From positions 558,001 to 622,000 of the forward strand of contig NZ_CACVAO010000001.1 of NCBI RefSeq assembly GCF_902726645.1: 64,000 nt of DNA, written 5' to 3'. Positions 25,138 through 32,700 of this stretch are shown here, piece by piece. The DNA comes from Halobacillus ihumii (GTDB taxonomy: Bacteria > Bacillota > Bacilli > Bacillales > Halobacillaceae). The notes under the pieces were generated by a model, which had not been told where the DNA came from, made no database searches, and saw only the letters and a list, made by a program, of their open reading frames with translations. Positions within the stretch are counted from its first letter, which is position 1. The number at the start of each line of letters is the position of its first letter. Made by a program: the position numbers and the translations under genes.

Positions 25138-25299
25138 TCACAGTTTAAAACTCTGCTCCATTTTCCCGTGACATGGTTTCCCGCCTTGCCAGTTAATCGT
25201 TAGAGCTCCATATCCTTTCTCTGGAGCAGGAGCCTTAACAACCTCGCCATCTTTCACCACATATACCGCATCTTCATTCAGATCGATTTCCTCTTTCAT
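25138..25299 (-). CDS. Small phage protein (53 aa)
   Basis: ATG start after CAGGAGGAG and overlapping the upstream stop (ATGA). Sequence MKEEIDLNEDAVYVVKDGEVV suggests a small beta protein; the C-terminal part reads INWQGGKPCHGK. No family assigned, though XtrA-type phage proteins are similar in size. Confidence 0.6.
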   Translation of the reverse strand: MKEEIDLNEDAVYVVKDGEVVKAPAPEKGYGALTINWQGGKPCHGKMEQSFKL

Positions 25300-25472
25300 T
25301 CCGACTCCTCCTGACTTATCTTCAGCAATTCGAATAGGTGGTAACTCTTCTTATCACTAATTTCCTTTTGGTTCTTCAGATCACTGATCTCATCAATAAG
25401 GTGAGCGATATTTCCTTTTAGAGCTTCGTTAGATTCTTGTTCACCTTCTAGCTGATGTTTCAAGTCCTTCAT
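25296..25472 (-). CDS. Small coiled-coil phage protein (58 aa)
   Basis: Entirely helical with heptads (KDLKHQLEGEQESNEALKG, HLIDEISDLKNQKE). No good ribosome binding site is visible; its ATG is in the same frame as the upstream gene, four sense codons after that gene's TAA. It overlaps the next gene by ATGA, so it may be reached by reinitiation. Confidence 0.55.
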   Translation of the reverse strand: MKDLKHQLEGEQESNEALKGNIAHLIDEISDLKNQKEISDKKSYHLFELLKISQEESE

Positions 25473-25484
25473 GTATTGATCATA

Positions 25485-26015
25485 TTAAGCTTGCGGATTC
25501 TCCTGCTCAACTTTTTCCTGAACAGGAGTAACCGTCTTTTTTACTCTCTGATCCCTCGATTCCTTCTTTCTATATTTAGAAGAATAAGTGTAGACAGTTT
25601 TGATATTTGCACCGGTTTCAGCTGCAATCTCCTTTGGAGTCATATCCGTTTCTTTTAACAGTTTAATAGCTTCCTCATTAGGTTTTTTCGTTTTCAATAC
25701 CGCTTCACCCTTTCGGACTTTATTCAATTCAAGAAAACTTTGTTTGTGAATTCCAGTAGCTTTATAGATTTCTGTCCATGGGACTTCACGTTCTTTCAAG
25801 AAATCAATATCGGACCACGTAAGGTCAGGACCCTTATCTAAAACCCTCTGATAATCACGCTCACCTACATTAAGCTGATCACCTAAGCTCCGAATCTCTT
25901 TTCCGATTGAGCATGGCATACAAGCTTTATTGTTATTATCGTTCCTGTGCTTGCATAAATTACAATGGCTTTCAAACAAATCATCTATTTTAGCAAGGGT
26001 ATCCGCTCTACTCAT
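25485..26015 (-). CDS. Zinc-finger and helix-turn-helix phage protein
   Basis: 176 aa. The N-terminus has CNLCKHRNDNNNKACMPC, a probable zinc finger, followed by a region predicted helical and two helix-turn-helix-like segments (EVPWTEIYKATGIHKQSF and MTPKEIAAETGANIKTVYTY). A DNA-binding regulatory role is inferred. It overlaps the YopX-like gene. Confidence 0.7.
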   Translation of the reverse strand: MSRADTLAKIDDLFESHCNLCKHRNDNNNKACMPCSIGKEIRSLGDQLNVGERDYQRVLDKGPDLTWSDIDFLKEREVPWTEIYKATGIHKQSFLELNKVRKGEAVLKTKKPNEEAIKLLKETDMTPKEIAAETGANIKTVYTYSSKYRKKESRDQRVKKTVTPVQEKVEQENPQA

Positions 26016-26391
26016 GCTCCATCAACTCTGGGTTCTCGTATATGTTGCCGATTACTTTTACTGTCCCTGAATGCCCCCAACCTGAAACGCCTTCTGGGTG
26101 AAATTCACCGCTACTAAACATAACCTTTTTAATTTGCGTTCCACCTATGATCGGGTCAATGTAAACTGATTCGTAACTGACAATATCCCCTTCATAGATC
26201 TCCTTGCCGTTACAATCTTTAAGGCCTGTGAATTGCATGATTTCAAAGTCAGACATTCTTAATTGTTTGTATCCTGCATATTCAAAGTAAGCACCTATTA
26301 CCTTTGTTTCAAAATTGATACTTTCTACTGCATTACTGCATAACAATTTATTTGTCGGCTTATACCAAGCTCGGAATTTAATTGGTCTCAT
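26008..26391 (-). CDS. YopX family protein
   Basis: 127 aa from the ATG giving MRPIKFRAW, nine bases after GAGG. The MRxIKFRAW opening and FTGLKDCNGKEIYEGDIV core are the YopX hallmark. Widespread in Firmicute phages; structurally related to ASCH/PUA-like folds, role unknown. Confidence 0.88.
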   Translation of the reverse strand: MRPIKFRAWYKPTNKLLCSNAVESINFETKVIGAYFEYAGYKQLRMSDFEIMQFTGLKDCNGKEIYEGDIVSYESVYIDPIIGGTQIKKVMFSSGEFHPEGVSGWGHSGTVKVIGNIYENPELMEHE

Positions 26392-26719
26392 AATCATCAA
26401 CCTCACTTTCCAACTCATACCGCCGACCTTCCTCGGGTTCAGGTTCTAAGTGCTGCTTCATCTCGTGAATAGTGTCTCTGCAAAACCAGTAGATTTCGTT
26501 ATCATTAGTTGCATCGGATATTATGCATAAAATTCTGTTCGCTCGTTCGACTGCCTTCTCATGACGTTCAATAAGATCATGCTGTTGTTTCGATAAATCA
26601 ATTAGAAATTTGAAGTCGTCAATATCTAAATCGATCCTATCGTAAATACCGTGACCCTCTTGGTGCATAGACTTAAACATTGATTCCCATAATTCATCCA
26701 CTCGCTTCATATCACTCAT
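26378..26719 (-). CDS. Phage protein of unknown function
   Basis: 113 aa if started at MSDMKRVDELW, six bases after TTGGAGG. Acidic and helical, ending in an acidic tail. It overlaps the SinI-like gene by 8 bp. Confidence 0.6.
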   Translation of the reverse strand: MSDMKRVDELWESMFKSMHQEGHGIYDRIDLDIDDFKFLIDLSKQQHDLIERHEKAVERANRILCIISDATNDNEIYWFCRDTIHEMKQHLEPEPEEGRRYELESEVDDYETN

Positions 26720-26822
26720 AAACATCCTCCAATTCATGAATAGCCTTCCTGACCTGATCAACAGTCAATCCCATTCCTTTTGCTTTTTCCATGAGCTTGA
26801 TCCAATCATGAATTTCCTTCAT
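26712..26822 (-). CDS. SinI-like anti-repressor peptide (36 aa)
   Basis: The sequence DWIKLMEKAKGMGL-TVDQVRKAIHELE aligns with the SinI/SinR dimerisation helix pair (B. subtilis SinI has WVELMVEAKEANISPEEIRKYL). Start chosen at 26822: GGAAGGTGA upstream and ATGA overlap with the previous gene. SinI disrupts the biofilm repressor SinR by heterodimer formation. Such a peptide could antagonise host SinR or a related regulator; no phage repressor with this helix pair is seen in the window. Confidence 0.75.
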   Translation of the reverse strand: MKEIHDWIKLMEKAKGMGLTVDQVRKAIHELEDVYE

Positions 26823-26959
26823 GTAGGTTTCACCTTCCATCCTCTTCGCTTTTTAGCATTCAGTTCATCTTTCCTTAAGGGTTCATACACATGGACAGCT
26901 TGACCGTCCTCAAACCGAAACAGCAGGTACCATTTCGGCTTACGTTTTCTTTTCGCCAT
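26819..26959 (-). CDS. Small basic phage protein (46 aa)
   Basis: Strongly basic at both ends (MAKRKRKPKWYLLFRF and AKKRRGWKVKPT). ATG overlaps the RusA gene; stop overlaps the SinI-like start. Nucleic-acid binding is plausible but not shown. Confidence 0.6.
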   Translation of the reverse strand: MAKRKRKPKWYLLFRFEDGQAVHVYEPLRKDELNAKKRRGWKVKPT

Positions 26960-27380
26960 GTGATTCCACCTCGCTGATCTCAATTTCTACACGTGGCTTT
27001 TCGCTGTACCATTTACTAATAGTGAGATCGACTACCTGGCTATCATCTTTCCAGATCACTTTATTAAGAGCATCTTTGATTCCTTTAACATAATTATCGA
27101 CATCGGGCTTGGTGATCGGTCTGTATAATCCCGCTTCCGCTTCATTCGTTCGTTTCTTGGAGAAACTTTTGAGCAGTGGCTTATACACTTTTACCCTAAC
27201 GACTAACGGGCCTTCCAATAGATTATTAGGAGCATGTTGTGAAGCTACTAACTGAACATACCGCTTAAAATCCTTTGACTTCTTAGGATCGTATAAGATG
27301 GTCTTTCCGGTTGGTGACTTCCCAGCTCTAGGTCTGCCCTGGGCGACCGTTTCGCCCAGAACAGTGAAATTAATATCCAT
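26940..27380 (-). CDS. rusA: RusA-family Holliday junction resolvase
   Basis: 146 aa starting at MDINFTVLGE, after AAAGG. RusA features are GRPRAGKSPTGKT, the KPDVDNYVKGIKDALNKVIWKDDSQV catalytic stretch with conserved Asp residues, and a C-terminal KPRVEIEI strand. It resolves recombination intermediates during phage replication. Confidence 0.92.
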   Translation of the reverse strand: MDINFTVLGETVAQGRPRAGKSPTGKTILYDPKKSKDFKRYVQLVASQHAPNNLLEGPLVVRVKVYKPLLKSFSKKRTNEAEAGLYRPITKPDVDNYVKGIKDALNKVIWKDDSQVVDLTISKWYSEKPRVEIEISEVESHGEKKT

Positions 27381-27906
27381 TGGCTTGCCTTTCGAAGTTC
27401 GTTGCATTCTTCTGCTTATAAGCCTCCATGATCTGATCCGATGTAAATCCAAGCTTTGCACCTAATGCTGTTACATGACTGATCACGGTCTGGAACATAT
27501 TGAATTTATCCTTACCATATCCAAGCTGTGAAGCAGAGTTGAATATATCCCGGAAGAATTCCAACACAGTTTTATCATTAACCTGGACGATCTCAATTTC
27601 TTTAATTCCTAACTCCAAACCTACTGATGCAACAAAGTGAACAACGTCAATGAATTCTTCCAGGAGTGGGTTTTTATATTGCTTGTCCTCATCATTCATC
27701 GTTGGATGCACCAATACTTTGGTGTTTGGTCGCTGGTCCACCTTCCAGAACTTAAAGCATTTGTGCTCCTGGGCCATTTCTGCTAATTCGACTTGTAATG
27801 CTACGACCTTTTTAAGGAGACGATCTTCCCCTTCTTTACGTGGATGATTTTCTTCAATATTGGCATCCAGTTTCTGTTGATTCTTGAATATAAGCTGCCA
27901 ATTCAT
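27370..27906 (-). CDS. dUTP diphosphatase, all-alpha dimeric type
   Basis: 178 aa of the dUTPase_2/MazG-like all-alpha superfamily. The metal-binding helices are visible as VALQVELAEMAQE (ExxE) and LLEEFIDVVHFVASVGLE (ExxD). The enzyme converts dUTP to dUMP, keeping uracil out of phage DNA. Overlaps the RusA start. Confidence 0.88.
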   Translation of the reverse strand: MNWQLIFKNQQKLDANIEENHPRKEGEDRLLKKVVALQVELAEMAQEHKCFKFWKVDQRPNTKVLVHPTMNDEDKQYKNPLLEEFIDVVHFVASVGLELGIKEIEIVQVNDKTVLEFFRDIFNSASQLGYGKDKFNMFQTVISHVTALGAKLGFTSDQIMEAYKQKNATNFERQANGY

Positions 27907-28067
27907 TGACCCGCCTCCTTACATCGAATGTTGATATGAATTTCTTCAAGTTCAGTGAGGGTCATATCTTCCGTTTTCTTACCTAGAAAATCCTCAACAT
28001 AACCCTTTTCCGCTAATTCCTGAATGAGATAGTTTTTCCGTTCATCAACCGCTCTGGATAGTATCAT
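27903..28067 (-). CDS. FbpA-like small protein (54 aa)
   Basis: The segment DERKNYLIQELAEKGYVEDF...MTLTELEEIHI matches the pattern of the Fur-regulated basic protein A family (RKxYLIxxL...LTLxELE). It has the GGAGGTGCATGA start region and ATGA-type overlaps. Homologues are common in Bacillus phages; function there is unknown. Confidence 0.6.
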   Translation of the reverse strand: MILSRAVDERKNYLIQELAEKGYVEDFLGKKTEDMTLTELEEIHINIRCKEAGQ

Positions 28068-28273
28068 TCATGCACCTCCATTTTGGTGAATCGCTTCACA
28101 CCTGATGGATGATCGTTCATGAACTCTTGTAAAGGCCTTACCCAACTGATTTCATCTTTGAAAGATTTATAGATTACGAGCTCTTCTTGTGTCTCATGAT
28201 GAAGAGCAAGCCCCTGAACCATATATGTGTTTCCTTTAAAATGCTTGTAGAATTCACCTTTTTTAGGTCTCAT
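28064..28273 (-). CDS. DUF1653 family protein
   Basis: 69 aa starting MRPKKGEFYKHFKGN after TTAGGAGG. The GEFYKHFKGNTYMV...HHETQEELVIYKS pattern is DUF1653. Small beta protein, unknown role. Confidence 0.82.
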   Translation of the reverse strand: MRPKKGEFYKHFKGNTYMVQGLALHHETQEELVIYKSFKDEISWVRPLQEFMNDHPSGVKRFTKMEVHE

Positions 28274-28283
28274 CGACAACCTC

Positions 28284-28448
28284 CTAAAACCATTTATTAT
28301 CATCGCTGTTCAAATCAACTTCCAACGCTCTGGCTACAGCTAACTTTCTTTTCAATTCGTCATATGTGAGTCCTTCGGTGTCGTTAAATCCTAATTTGTT
28401 GAGTTGCTCTATGATGTGGGCTGTTTTGTACTCCTGTTCATAGATCAT
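28284..28448 (-). CDS. Small phage protein (54 aa)
   Basis: ATG after TAGGAGGTTGCC. Helical with TEGLTYDELKRKLAVARALEVD, resembling a short scaffold-binding helix pair. No named family. Confidence 0.6.
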   Translation of the reverse strand: MIYEQEYKTAHIIEQLNKLGFNDTEGLTYDELKRKLAVARALEVDLNSDDNKWF

Positions 28449-28457
28449 GGCAACCTC

Positions 28458-28703
28458 CTAAATGTATCTGCATCCGAATTTTCGTTTAATCTTTCCTTTT
28501 CTTCCGAGATGGAACAGTGCTAAGAATATTTCATCAGCTGGACGTTTCTGTTTCCATGCGATCTGTTCCAGCTCCACACCATCGTTCCAATCGTCCTGGA
28601 TCTCTTTCAGCTGCTTTTCTGGATAGCCGAATTCTAATTCCTCCAAGATGATTACGTTATTGCCTGTTTTCGGTAGGTAAGTGTTTTTAGCGATGGTGTT
28701 CAT
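28458..28703 (-). CDS. Phage protein with possible winged-helix end
   Basis: 81 aa. Residues 30-80 (KEIQDDWNDGVELEQIAWKQKRPADEIFLALFHLGRKGKI) look like a helix-turn-helix with a basic tail, so DNA binding is plausible. Overlaps the upstream gene by 4 bp. Confidence 0.65.
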   Translation of the reverse strand: MNTIAKNTYLPKTGNNVIILEELEFGYPEKQLKEIQDDWNDGVELEQIAWKQKRPADEIFLALFHLGRKGKIKRKFGCRYI

Positions 28704-29089
28704 TCTTCAATCGTCCATTTGCCTTCAATCAATTCATGTAAGCAAAGGTTATCGCTAGATAGTTCCTTAAATTGGCCTGTGTCTAACGAGTGCTCAAATC
28801 TATATCTCAATTCATCGTTATGATGGTATGTGACTGTTTTCTTTTTACTATGAGCTATCATTGCTTCACCGAATGATACATATTTAGGTTGGATGCGCCA
28901 CCTTTCATTTAGATAAACTTTGTTCATCCTTCTGGAATGTTCATTCTTGCGAAACTTATCACCTGATGGTGCGAATCTTAAGTCACCTGTTTGAGGAGCC
29001 CATTCAACCAAATCTCCTGATTCACTTTCCGCTATTTGACCTATCTTTAACCGATCAATAATCTGCCCTGTCGTTAGCCATTCACTCAT
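28700..29089 (-). CDS. Phage protein of unknown function
   Basis: 129 aa beginning WLTTGQIIDRLKIGQIAES. The LRFAPSGDKFRKNEHSRRMNKVYLNERWRIQP core is seen in small early proteins of Bacillus phages. No function can be assigned. Confidence 0.65.
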   Translation of the reverse strand: MSEWLTTGQIIDRLKIGQIAESESGDLVEWAPQTGDLRFAPSGDKFRKNEHSRRMNKVYLNERWRIQPKYVSFGEAMIAHSKKKTVTYHHNDELRYRFEHSLDTGQFKELSSDNLCLHELIEGKWTIEE

Positions 29090-29668
29090 TCACACGTCCT
29101 CCAATCCGAAACGCTGTTCGCTCGGTGTATCTAATGTTAGGAATGTTTTGAGTACCTTTTTTTCACTACCAGCGAAATTATCACTAACGAATGCATGCTC
29201 CCCCTCAACAGATACCACTTCCAGCAATCCCTTATGATACTCGTGAGTAACGATATCGTATGGCTTAATCTGTCCTGGTTCCCGATCAATAGCCTTCCAG
29301 CGTCTACGCTCTTTCTCTTGTGCGATTTCTTGGGGTGTGGCTTTGCGGAATGCTCCGATATAACCGCCCATTCCATTATCGGCGTGTAGACCATCTTCGA
29401 CTAATTTAGTAACTTTTCCGATGTCCGCCTTGAATATTTTTTCAGCAAGCCCATGTACAACCCAATCCCCCACCTTGAAAGGTTCCTCTACGGTGTACCA
29501 TCCGCATAAGAGTAAAGCGAATTGTTCAGGGGTGAAGTTGTTTAACGATTTAAAAGCACCCACCCATTCTGTCTCAGGATTTATAAAGTCTATAAACAAC
29601 AGGTCATAACTGTTGAATAAATCTAACGCTCCTGATTGCTCTTTCGTAATCACCAATTTATCAGTCAT
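29090..29668 (-). CDS. Phage protein of unknown function with SH3-like segments
   Basis: 192 aa from the ATG after AAAGGAGG (upstream frame is open but lacks a ribosome binding site). Two similar stretches (FKVGDWVVHGLAEKIFKADIGKV and IKPYDIVTHEYHKGLLEVVSV) look like small SH3/KOW-type barrels. Unknown function. Confidence 0.7.
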   Translation of the reverse strand: MTDKLVITKEQSGALDLFNSYDLLFIDFINPETEWVGAFKSLNNFTPEQFALLLCGWYTVEEPFKVGDWVVHGLAEKIFKADIGKVTKLVEDGLHADNGMGGYIGAFRKATPQEIAQEKERRRWKAIDREPGQIKPYDIVTHEYHKGLLEVVSVEGEHAFVSDNFAGSEKKVLKTFLTLDTPSEQRFGLEDV

Positions 29669-29835
29669 ACAGATGCAGCCTCCTTTTGATCGAGATACTC
29701 TTGTATTCTTGCTCGTACTTTTTTTGATTCTTCTTGAGCAATCTGTCTGCATACTTCGTTTGGACAAGGCATAACGTATATTACAGACTGATCGTAGTCG
29801 TAATATCCGCCTCTTCCGTGGCATATATCGCACAT
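29665..29835 (-). CDS. Small zinc-binding phage protein
   Basis: 56 aa from the ATG nine bases after AGGAGG. CDICHGRGGYYDYD and CPNEVC form a DnaJ-type zinc-finger motif (CxxCxGxG). It lies right after the helicase-loader gene. Confidence 0.7.
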   Translation of the reverse strand: MCDICHGRGGYYDYDQSVIYVMPCPNEVCRQIAQEESKKVRARIQEYLDQKEAASV

Positions 29836-29836
29836 A

Positions 29837-30631
29837 TTAAAACGCCTCCTGTCTTCTGTAGTCGTCGCCCTGCAATCGAATTCCAGTAGCGCCATTCATC
29901 ATTCTGGAGATAATGCGAGGGCCATTATTGCCGTACTTTTCTTGGAGATCACGTTCTGAATAATTCGTGGTGCAGATCGTTGCTTTATTCAATCTCATAT
30001 CAAACACCTTAAACAGCACATCTGATGCCCACGTTTCATGTCCAGTATCGTTCGTCTTCACGTACTCTGATCCAATGTCATCTAAGACGAGAAGATCTAA
30101 ATCGGCTGCCATTTCGAAGATTCGTTCCTCTGATACATTGGAATGCTTGTTGTATGAAGCTTTGATATGATCTAGGAAGTCTGTAACCTTGATGTATAAA
30201 ACTTTCTTCTGTTGACTGCGAACAGCTTTAGCGATCGCATATGATAAATGACTTTTGCCTAGACCAGGGTCCCCACTGAATACAAGTGACTGACTCGGCT
30301 TTTCTTCAAATTCCTTAACAAATTTAATCGCTGTTTGCTTTGCTTTGATCTGAGAATCATGTTTAGGAACATACGAATTTACAGAAGCCCTTTTGAGGTC
30401 ATCAGAAACTTTCTCGAAACTGGCGATAAAGTTATTCGCTTTACTTTGTTCCAATTCTTCAAGATAAGGAAGTTTCAAATTTTTCTTTAGCTCATCATCC
30501 GCACATTTTTTACAGGCTCCCATTGGCCCCCTGGGAGTTTCATAGATTTTATAGAGAGACCCGCATGTTTCACATTCCTTCTCCCCTACTTCTTGCAACA
30601 CCTTACCGGCGATTTCCTTAAATGATTTCAC
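29837..30631 (-). CDS. DnaC/DnaI-like helicase loader
   Basis: 264-aa AAA+ ATPase with an N-terminal zinc cluster (CETCG, CKKC) as in DnaI, Walker A GDPGLGKSHLSYA, Walker B LLVLDDIGSE and a sensor region ATICTTNYSERDLQEKYG. It loads the replicative helicase at the phage origin, paired with the upstream replisome organizer. Confidence 0.92.
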   Translation of the reverse strand: MKSFKEIAGKVLQEVGEKECETCGSLYKIYETPRGPMGACKKCADDELKKNLKLPYLEELEQSKANNFIASFEKVSDDLKRASVNSYVPKHDSQIKAKQTAIKFVKEFEEKPSQSLVFSGDPGLGKSHLSYAIAKAVRSQQKKVLYIKVTDFLDHIKASYNKHSNVSEERIFEMAADLDLLVLDDIGSEYVKTNDTGHETWASDVLFKVFDMRLNKATICTTNYSERDLQEKYGNNGPRIISRMMNGATGIRLQGDDYRRQEAF

Positions 30632-30642
30632 TACTGGACCTC

Positions 30643-31446
30643 CTAAAAGGCATCGGCATCGGGGTCATATCCATTTTGTGACTTTCCTTTACTACCTTTT
30701 GCCTGATCTACTTCTGCAGCAGTCAATAAAGATTCGTTTTCCCAATTCCTCAGAATGCCTTCAACATAATTTAAGCGACGTTTATTGTTTGCACATGCAA
30801 TTTCTAATGCTTTTATAATCATTTCTTTTGGATATTGAAAATTAGAATCATCCAACCACGACAACAACTGATGTTTTGCATTTGTATTATTCAGGCCAAA
30901 TCCATTTACGTCCCAGAACTGAATAACATCAGCAACGTCTTGTTCTTGTAGTTGTTCTTTCTCTTTATCTATATCTAATTCTCTTTCTAGTTCTTGTTCT
31001 TCTTCTGGTGCGTTACCTTGAGTTACATGTAACGTTACATCGTCTTTTGGTTGTTCTAGCTTCTTTTTTTGACGATGTTTGGCTACTCTTTTACGGTTCT
31101 GTTCGCGTATTTTTTCTAATCCAGCAATGTTCTGATGCTTCTCCCAATTGGTTATTCGGATAAACGATTTATCGTCAATGTGAATCATTCCGAACTGTTG
31201 GAATGTGTCCAGCGCCATTCTTACTGTATTTATTGGGCGGTTGAAGATCGTTGCCAGCATTTCATCGCTGTAAGGTATCCGTTCACTTAAGAAGATGTAT
31301 CCGCTGGCATTGACCTTTCCTGCTTGAGCAATTAACTTGATCCAGATTACTAGAAGAGTGTCTGCATCTGGCATCTGTTCAATCAGCTTGATCTTTTCAT
31401 CCTCGAACATGTGTGTATTCAGCTTTATCCACTTTACTTCGCTCAC
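30643..31446 (-). CDS. Phage replisome organizer (DnaD-like)
   Basis: 267 aa. Residues 1-110 are the winged-helix Phage_rep_org_N domain (WIKLNTHMFEDEKIKLIEQMP...ITNWEKHQN); an acidic linker with repeated Glu-Leu follows; residues 175-240 are a DnaD-type domain (FWDVNGFGLNNTNAKHQLLSWLDD...YVEGILRNW). It binds the origin and recruits the loader. Confidence 0.9.
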   Translation of the reverse strand: MSEVKWIKLNTHMFEDEKIKLIEQMPDADTLLVIWIKLIAQAGKVNASGYIFLSERIPYSDEMLATIFNRPINTVRMALDTFQQFGMIHIDDKSFIRITNWEKHQNIAGLEKIREQNRKRVAKHRQKKKLEQPKDDVTLHVTQGNAPEEEQELERELDIDKEKEQLQEQDVADVIQFWDVNGFGLNNTNAKHQLLSWLDDSNFQYPKEMIIKALEIACANNKRRLNYVEGILRNWENESLLTAAEVDQAKGSKGKSQNGYDPDADAF

Positions 31447-31493
31447 ATGATCCCCTTTCTTTCATTTTCATGCATAAAGCTTGTCCTTTTTGA

Positions 31494-31562
31494 TATAATA
31501 GGAATATAAAGTATTTTCTCAGGAGAGCTTTTAGGTGCTGGTGACCCCTAGGCTTTTTTTAT
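31494..31562 (+). ncRNA. Possible short plus-strand RNA antisense to antirepressor 3' end
   Basis: An extended -10 (TGATATAAT) at 31491-31499 is followed by about 50 nt ending in hairpin AGCT-TAGG/CCTA-GGCT and TTTTTTT. The hairpin overlaps the antirepressor stop codon on the other strand. Expression is not shown. Confidence 0.35.
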
Positions 31563-32276
31563 TTCATTCAGCATTTTATCCGCCACTCTGATTGCATCTT
31601 CCAAACTATCAGTGAGAGATAGATATTGTGGCATAGTCAGAGATTTCAACCCGTGACAGTTCTTATAATGGTTTAACTTAGCCTTTAAATTAGTGTGAAA
31701 GGCTGTATTGTAAGCTGTTCTGAACTCGCCCCATGCTTTGGCAAAAGTTAGTCCTTCTTGCTGGGCGTACCTCTTCACCATCCCATTCAACCGCTGCTGT
31801 AGATCTCCGATAGCATCAATCCGGTCAATGTTATCCAAACGATGTGTGATGACCTTATTCTCTTTCTTAAGCTGCTCCTGATCTTCCCTTACTTGCTTCA
31901 AGGATTGAGCTTGCATGATAATCAAATCTTCAATGGATTGTGGTTGCTGTTTACGATGTTTCTTTTCTACCTCAATGAAGTATTTGCGAATGGCCCGTCC
32001 CAGTTCATTGTTTTCTACCATAGCAATTTCTTTTCCAGTATCCAGGGTTAGAAGGTAATCAATCTTCGGTCTTCCATATTCACTTTTCACCGAAATTGGG
32101 GAAAAGTCTTCACCTTCAATGAATCCGTAATTTTCAATGCGATTCTTTATCCAAGTAGAAAAGTCTTTACCTACCATCATCTGATCATGCAATTCTCTGG
32201 CATTCACAAATTTTTCTTGGTATTCATTTTCATAAACAGGAAGCATTTCATTAGCGATCATCTTCATTTGATTCAT
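31548..32276 (-). CDS. Phage antirepressor (AntA/AntB plus ORF6C-type domains)
   Basis: 242 aa. Residues 20-110 form the AntA/AntB-type domain (FVNARELHDQMMVGKDFSTWIKNRIENYGF...ALTLDTGKEIAMVE-like region). A coiled coil follows, then a C-terminal ORF6C-like domain (LNHYKNCHGLKSLTMPQYLSLTDSLEDA). Antirepressors inactivate the CI-type repressor to favour induction. Confidence 0.9.
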   Translation of the reverse strand: MNQMKMIANEMLPVYENEYQEKFVNARELHDQMMVGKDFSTWIKNRIENYGFIEGEDFSPISVKSEYGRPKIDYLLTLDTGKEIAMVENNELGRAIRKYFIEVEKKHRKQQPQSIEDLIIMQAQSLKQVREDQEQLKKENKVITHRLDNIDRIDAIGDLQQRLNGMVKRYAQQEGLTFAKAWGEFRTAYNTAFHTNLKAKLNHYKNCHGLKSLTMPQYLSLTDSLEDAIRVADKMLNEIKKA

Positions 32277-32463
32277 TCCCTGCCTCCTCCTTTAATTTGA
32301 TAATGGCCTTTCTTCCAGTGATCTTAGATAGATACCATCCTGGATAGTTATGTTTCACGTAAGCTGCTATATAACGCTTGAATAACTTCCCTCGGTTCTT
32401 AGATCCTTCTGTCATCCATTCATAATGATGAGGAATGGCAACCTCTCTTCTGGTCAACTTCAT
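32251..32463 (-). CDS. Small basic phage protein (70 aa)
   Basis: Basic, with YEWMTEGSKNRGKLFKRYIAAYVKHNYPGWYLSKITGRKAI. Possibly nucleic-acid binding. Overlaps the antirepressor start by 26 bp. Confidence 0.65.
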   Translation of the reverse strand: MKLTRREVAIPHHYEWMTEGSKNRGKLFKRYIAAYVKHNYPGWYLSKITGRKAIIKLKEEAGNESNEDDR

Positions 32464-32501
32464 TTGATTACCTTCTTTACTGTGGTAAAATGGAGATAAT
32501 C

Positions 32502-32675
32502 TTATTCGATAAAGTCTCCAATAAATATACGGAGGTCTTTTTCGTCCAATCGACCGGCAATTTCATCTGCGACTTCTTTACACTGAGTTACGCCTTCGGA
32601 AGCTATTAACTCTGTATGGATCGTTTTGAAATTGCCTTTTTCTAATGGGATGCAAAAATCAACCTCATAAAACAC
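32502..32675 (-). CDS. Small acidic phage protein
   Basis: 57 aa if started at an internal GTG that follows AAGGTAGG; the frame is open up to 32708 but that upstream GTG lies in the base of structured RNA copy 2 and lacks a ribosome binding site. Acidic, ending DEKDLRIFIGDFIE. Unknown function. Confidence 0.5.
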   Translation of the reverse strand: MFYEVDFCIPLEKGNFKTIHTELIASEGVTQCKEVADEIAGRLDEKDLRIFIGDFIE

Positions 32676-32700
32676 ACATGCTTCACCTACCTTCTGATGT

